Shown piece by piece: positions 61,939-64,000 of a DNA stretch of 64,000 nt (position 1 is its first letter; each line of letters begins with the position of its first letter). Source of the DNA: Lineus longissimus (taxonomy: Eukaryota > Nemertea > Pilidiophora > Heteronemertea > Lineidae); NCBI RefSeq assembly GCF_910592395.1, contig NC_088312.1, positions 2,604,001-2,668,000 on the forward strand, given 5' to 3'. The position numbers and the translations under genes are program-made. The notes below the pieces were generated by a model. The model was not told the DNA's origin. It did not search any database and saw only the letters and a list, made by a program, of their open reading frames with translations.

Positions 61939-62841
61939 GTGTTTAGGTCTATTATTATGACAAATAATAATACTGTTGGCTGAAATCATATTTATGTGCA
62001 TTTTGTCCATTGTCCGTGTATGATATCCCTTGCACAAGAGCTGCATACAAATATCACGGATACATGTATAAGCCATATTCTAGGTTTTGATCATGCTGCC
62101 TCACCAAGTCAAAAGTATGTTATGCCAAGAGAGGGTGTAGTCGCTCAGTCTGTTGTTTCAAAGCTTTATGTCATGATGATGACTTCATAATTGCAATGGC
62201 ATAAAATGGGACGTGACAAAATGTTGAACCAAGCCATGTACAAGTAGACAATATGAGATAGTGTGTGACTATAAAGAAAAACCATTTGGGTTCACTTAGG
62301 CTATTTATCTTGCGAATATTTTGATTGTTGTAAGTTTGCCAATGATTTTTTCTAAAAAGTGCCTCAGGTGAACATGAATAAGATCAGACCAGGAAGTGTG
62401 GATCAAAAATAAATGCATGTTGATATAGAAATTCATTGGAGGTGTTGGAAATTTTACCATTGTCTGGTTCATTTTCTGATGGTGCAGAAGGTGGCTGGAC
62501 ATGCAATCCCAGTCTGTGTGCTATAGAGCAGATCTGTAGACTCATAAGGAAGTGATTATTTCCATCTCTAAGATTCTTTGTGTTGGAAGGATTTTGATAA
62601 TTGAAGCACTGAGTTTTAGAAAACTCAGAAAACCGCTCAGATCATATGGGCTGTTCGTCCGTCCCCTGCCCTTACTTCAGCAGCATTGCAGCAGTCATTC
62701 TACATGTTGTTTCTATTTAGTTCTCTAATCTGTTCTAGACACACTTCAAAAGAAAGAAAAAATTCAATATAAGATATCACCCAACTGAGCTTTCATTCTT
62801 TCTGTCTTTGCAGGTGTTTGTAATGAGATAACGTGAGGAAG

Positions 62842-63109
62842 ATGCCTATCGTCAAACGAGCCATCACCCCGGAGGAAATAAGCCGGGTCCCTGTACCAAA
62901 GGGAATACATAATGAACTTGAATGTGTCACGAATAGTACTCTTTCTAATATAATACGACAGCTCAGCACGCTAAGCAAACATGTCGAGGACACTTTTGGT
63001 GAGCTTTATAGCGAGGCTGACCAGACATTTAGACGCATCAACCAGTTACAGGAACGGATTGAACGTCTGAGGGTCAAGGTCACGCAGCTTGATTCGACAG
63101 CCGAGGAAG
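62842..63109 (+). CDS. WASF: WASF/WAVE (SCAR) family protein, first coding exon only
   Basis: The exon starts at acceptor tttgcag (62814) with 28 untranslated bases, including an in-frame stop before the ATG, so this is the true start. Coding runs 62842-63109 and ends in phase 1 at GTAAGT. The 89 residues contain KGIHNELECVTNSTLSNIIRQLSTLSKHVEDTFGELY (written here across two known blocks of the WAVE homology domain) and the coiled segment FRRINQLQERIERLRVKVTQ. WAVE proteins, in the five-subunit WAVE regulatory complex, activate Arp2/3 downstream of Rac to build lamellipodial actin. The rest of the gene, including the VCA region, lies beyond base 64000. Confidence 0.93.
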
Positions 63110-64000
63110 GTAAGTTGGTTGAGTTGCAGAATGTTTTTCGTCATTGTCATAGTCAACATGACACACTATGGCTTGAAAACCCTTACTCTAAACCACAGAT
63201 GGTTACGTGTATAATAAACTCCTCTTTTAAAATCGGATTCCATTGCTCTTTATAGAAAAAGTATTTCATGAATCAAGTCTTGAGAAGAAAGGACAAAGGT
63301 TTCCAGCCAGGTGACCACAAACCAACTTCTGATATCACTGTGCATTGCTTCTGCATGTGCCTCCTGCTGTAAAAGTGGTTGTCCAAACTTGAGTCGATTT
63401 ACAGCATTTTGTCAGATACAAGTATAAATACAGTCTACAATAAACTCTTCCACGCGACTGTTCTTACCAAACAAACCGCCTTATGTTCTGTGGTCTTCAA
63501 CCATCGCTATTCCCGAAGTACCCCGTACAACAACGAGATCCAGCCACTTACTCTGCGAGGCATTGATTCTTGGGTTCTATCACATTATGTCTTGTTAGCC
63601 ACATTAATCTGTGAAATTAAATAAAGCAATTACCATACTACAGTGGAACCTCTCATAGCAAGGGGTTAAGTCAAGGTTATTCATGAAAGATACCAGCTCG
63701 AGCAATGGCAAATGGGTGTTGCATGTGAGATCCACCCCCTCCATAGCAACATGAGATATATAGGACAATAAATTCTCCACCAGTTCTGGTGTTGTGTATC
63801 TGGTTGTTGCTGTAGCTTCTACAGTGAGAGTGCTGCTGTATTAGACATGATAGAGGGATCATTTTTTCCAATAACGTGAAAGACAGTGCAAGGCTGCGGT
63901 ATGCTTTGAGCATGTTTAGGCAGATGCTGGCTTTTGCCTAAGCCTGAAACCTTGCTAAAGTCGAAAGCTGTTTGAGAAGAGTAAAAAAGACACAGGCTTT
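63110..64000 (+). other. WASF intron, to end of window
   Basis: No second WASF exon is seen. It contains a GTGGAACCTCTC word near 63642, related to the element at 40188. Confidence 0.6.

Overview
This is a nuclear genome window from a bilaterian invertebrate, most likely a spiralian (lophotrochozoan) animal. The evidence is spliced genes with GT-AG introns of about 0.1-8 kb, metazoan-only families (Single-minded, WAVE/SCAR, class A GPCR, bHLH-Orange and TALE homeobox factors), AATAAA poly(A) signals, a Pol III tRNA gene, and many short foldback repeats and minisatellites. The species cannot be named from sequence alone. Exon models were built by hand from splice sites and reading-phase continuity. 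For thioredoxin, LTO1, NUP37, DHX33 and CDC40 every exon joins in frame from start to stop.

Layout. 1-6.2 kb: 3' part of a single-minded (sim) gene on +, with a tRNA-Gly(TCC) gene in one intron. 6.3-7.6 kb: an intronless class A GPCR on -, tail to tail with sim. 9.6-11.9 kb: a five-exon thioredoxin gene on -. 12.2-12.4 kb: decayed C2H2 zinc-finger repeats. 12.9-20.8 kb: a divergent bHLH-Orange (clockwork-orange-like) gene on -, first coding exon not securely found. 21.8-22.1 kb: a Mutator-like MITE with a perfect 9-bp target duplication. 24.7-25.4 kb: an intronless two-TM protein resembling TMEM249 (sperm CatSper accessory) on -. 25.6-26.0 kb: a MITE whose second copy, inverted, lies in a CDC40 intron. 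26-30.5 kb: gene-poor, AT-rich. 30.5-32.6 kb: a 671-residue disordered protein of unknown function on -.

33.8-55.3 kb is a dense housekeeping block: LTO1 (+), NUP37 (-), DHX33 (+) and CDC40/PRP17 (-), arranged alternately convergent and divergent. NUP37 and DHX33 share a promoter interval of about 0.5 kb. DHX33 intron 12 contains a complete intronless TALE homeobox gene with its own TATA box and poly(A) signal. A 101-bp minisatellite of about 14 copies separates the DHX33 and CDC40 3' ends, and a 49-bp x 10 minisatellite abuts a CDC40 splice acceptor. 55.4-62.8 kb is mostly noncoding, with two long inverted repeats and one unrecognised two-exon reading frame. The window ends in the first coding exon of a WASF/WAVE gene.

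The genes do not form an operon or one pathway. Shared themes are RNA and ribosome biology (LTO1, DHX33, CDC40) and developmental transcription control (sim, bHLH-Orange, TALE homeobox). The most distinctive element is the nested homeobox gene.
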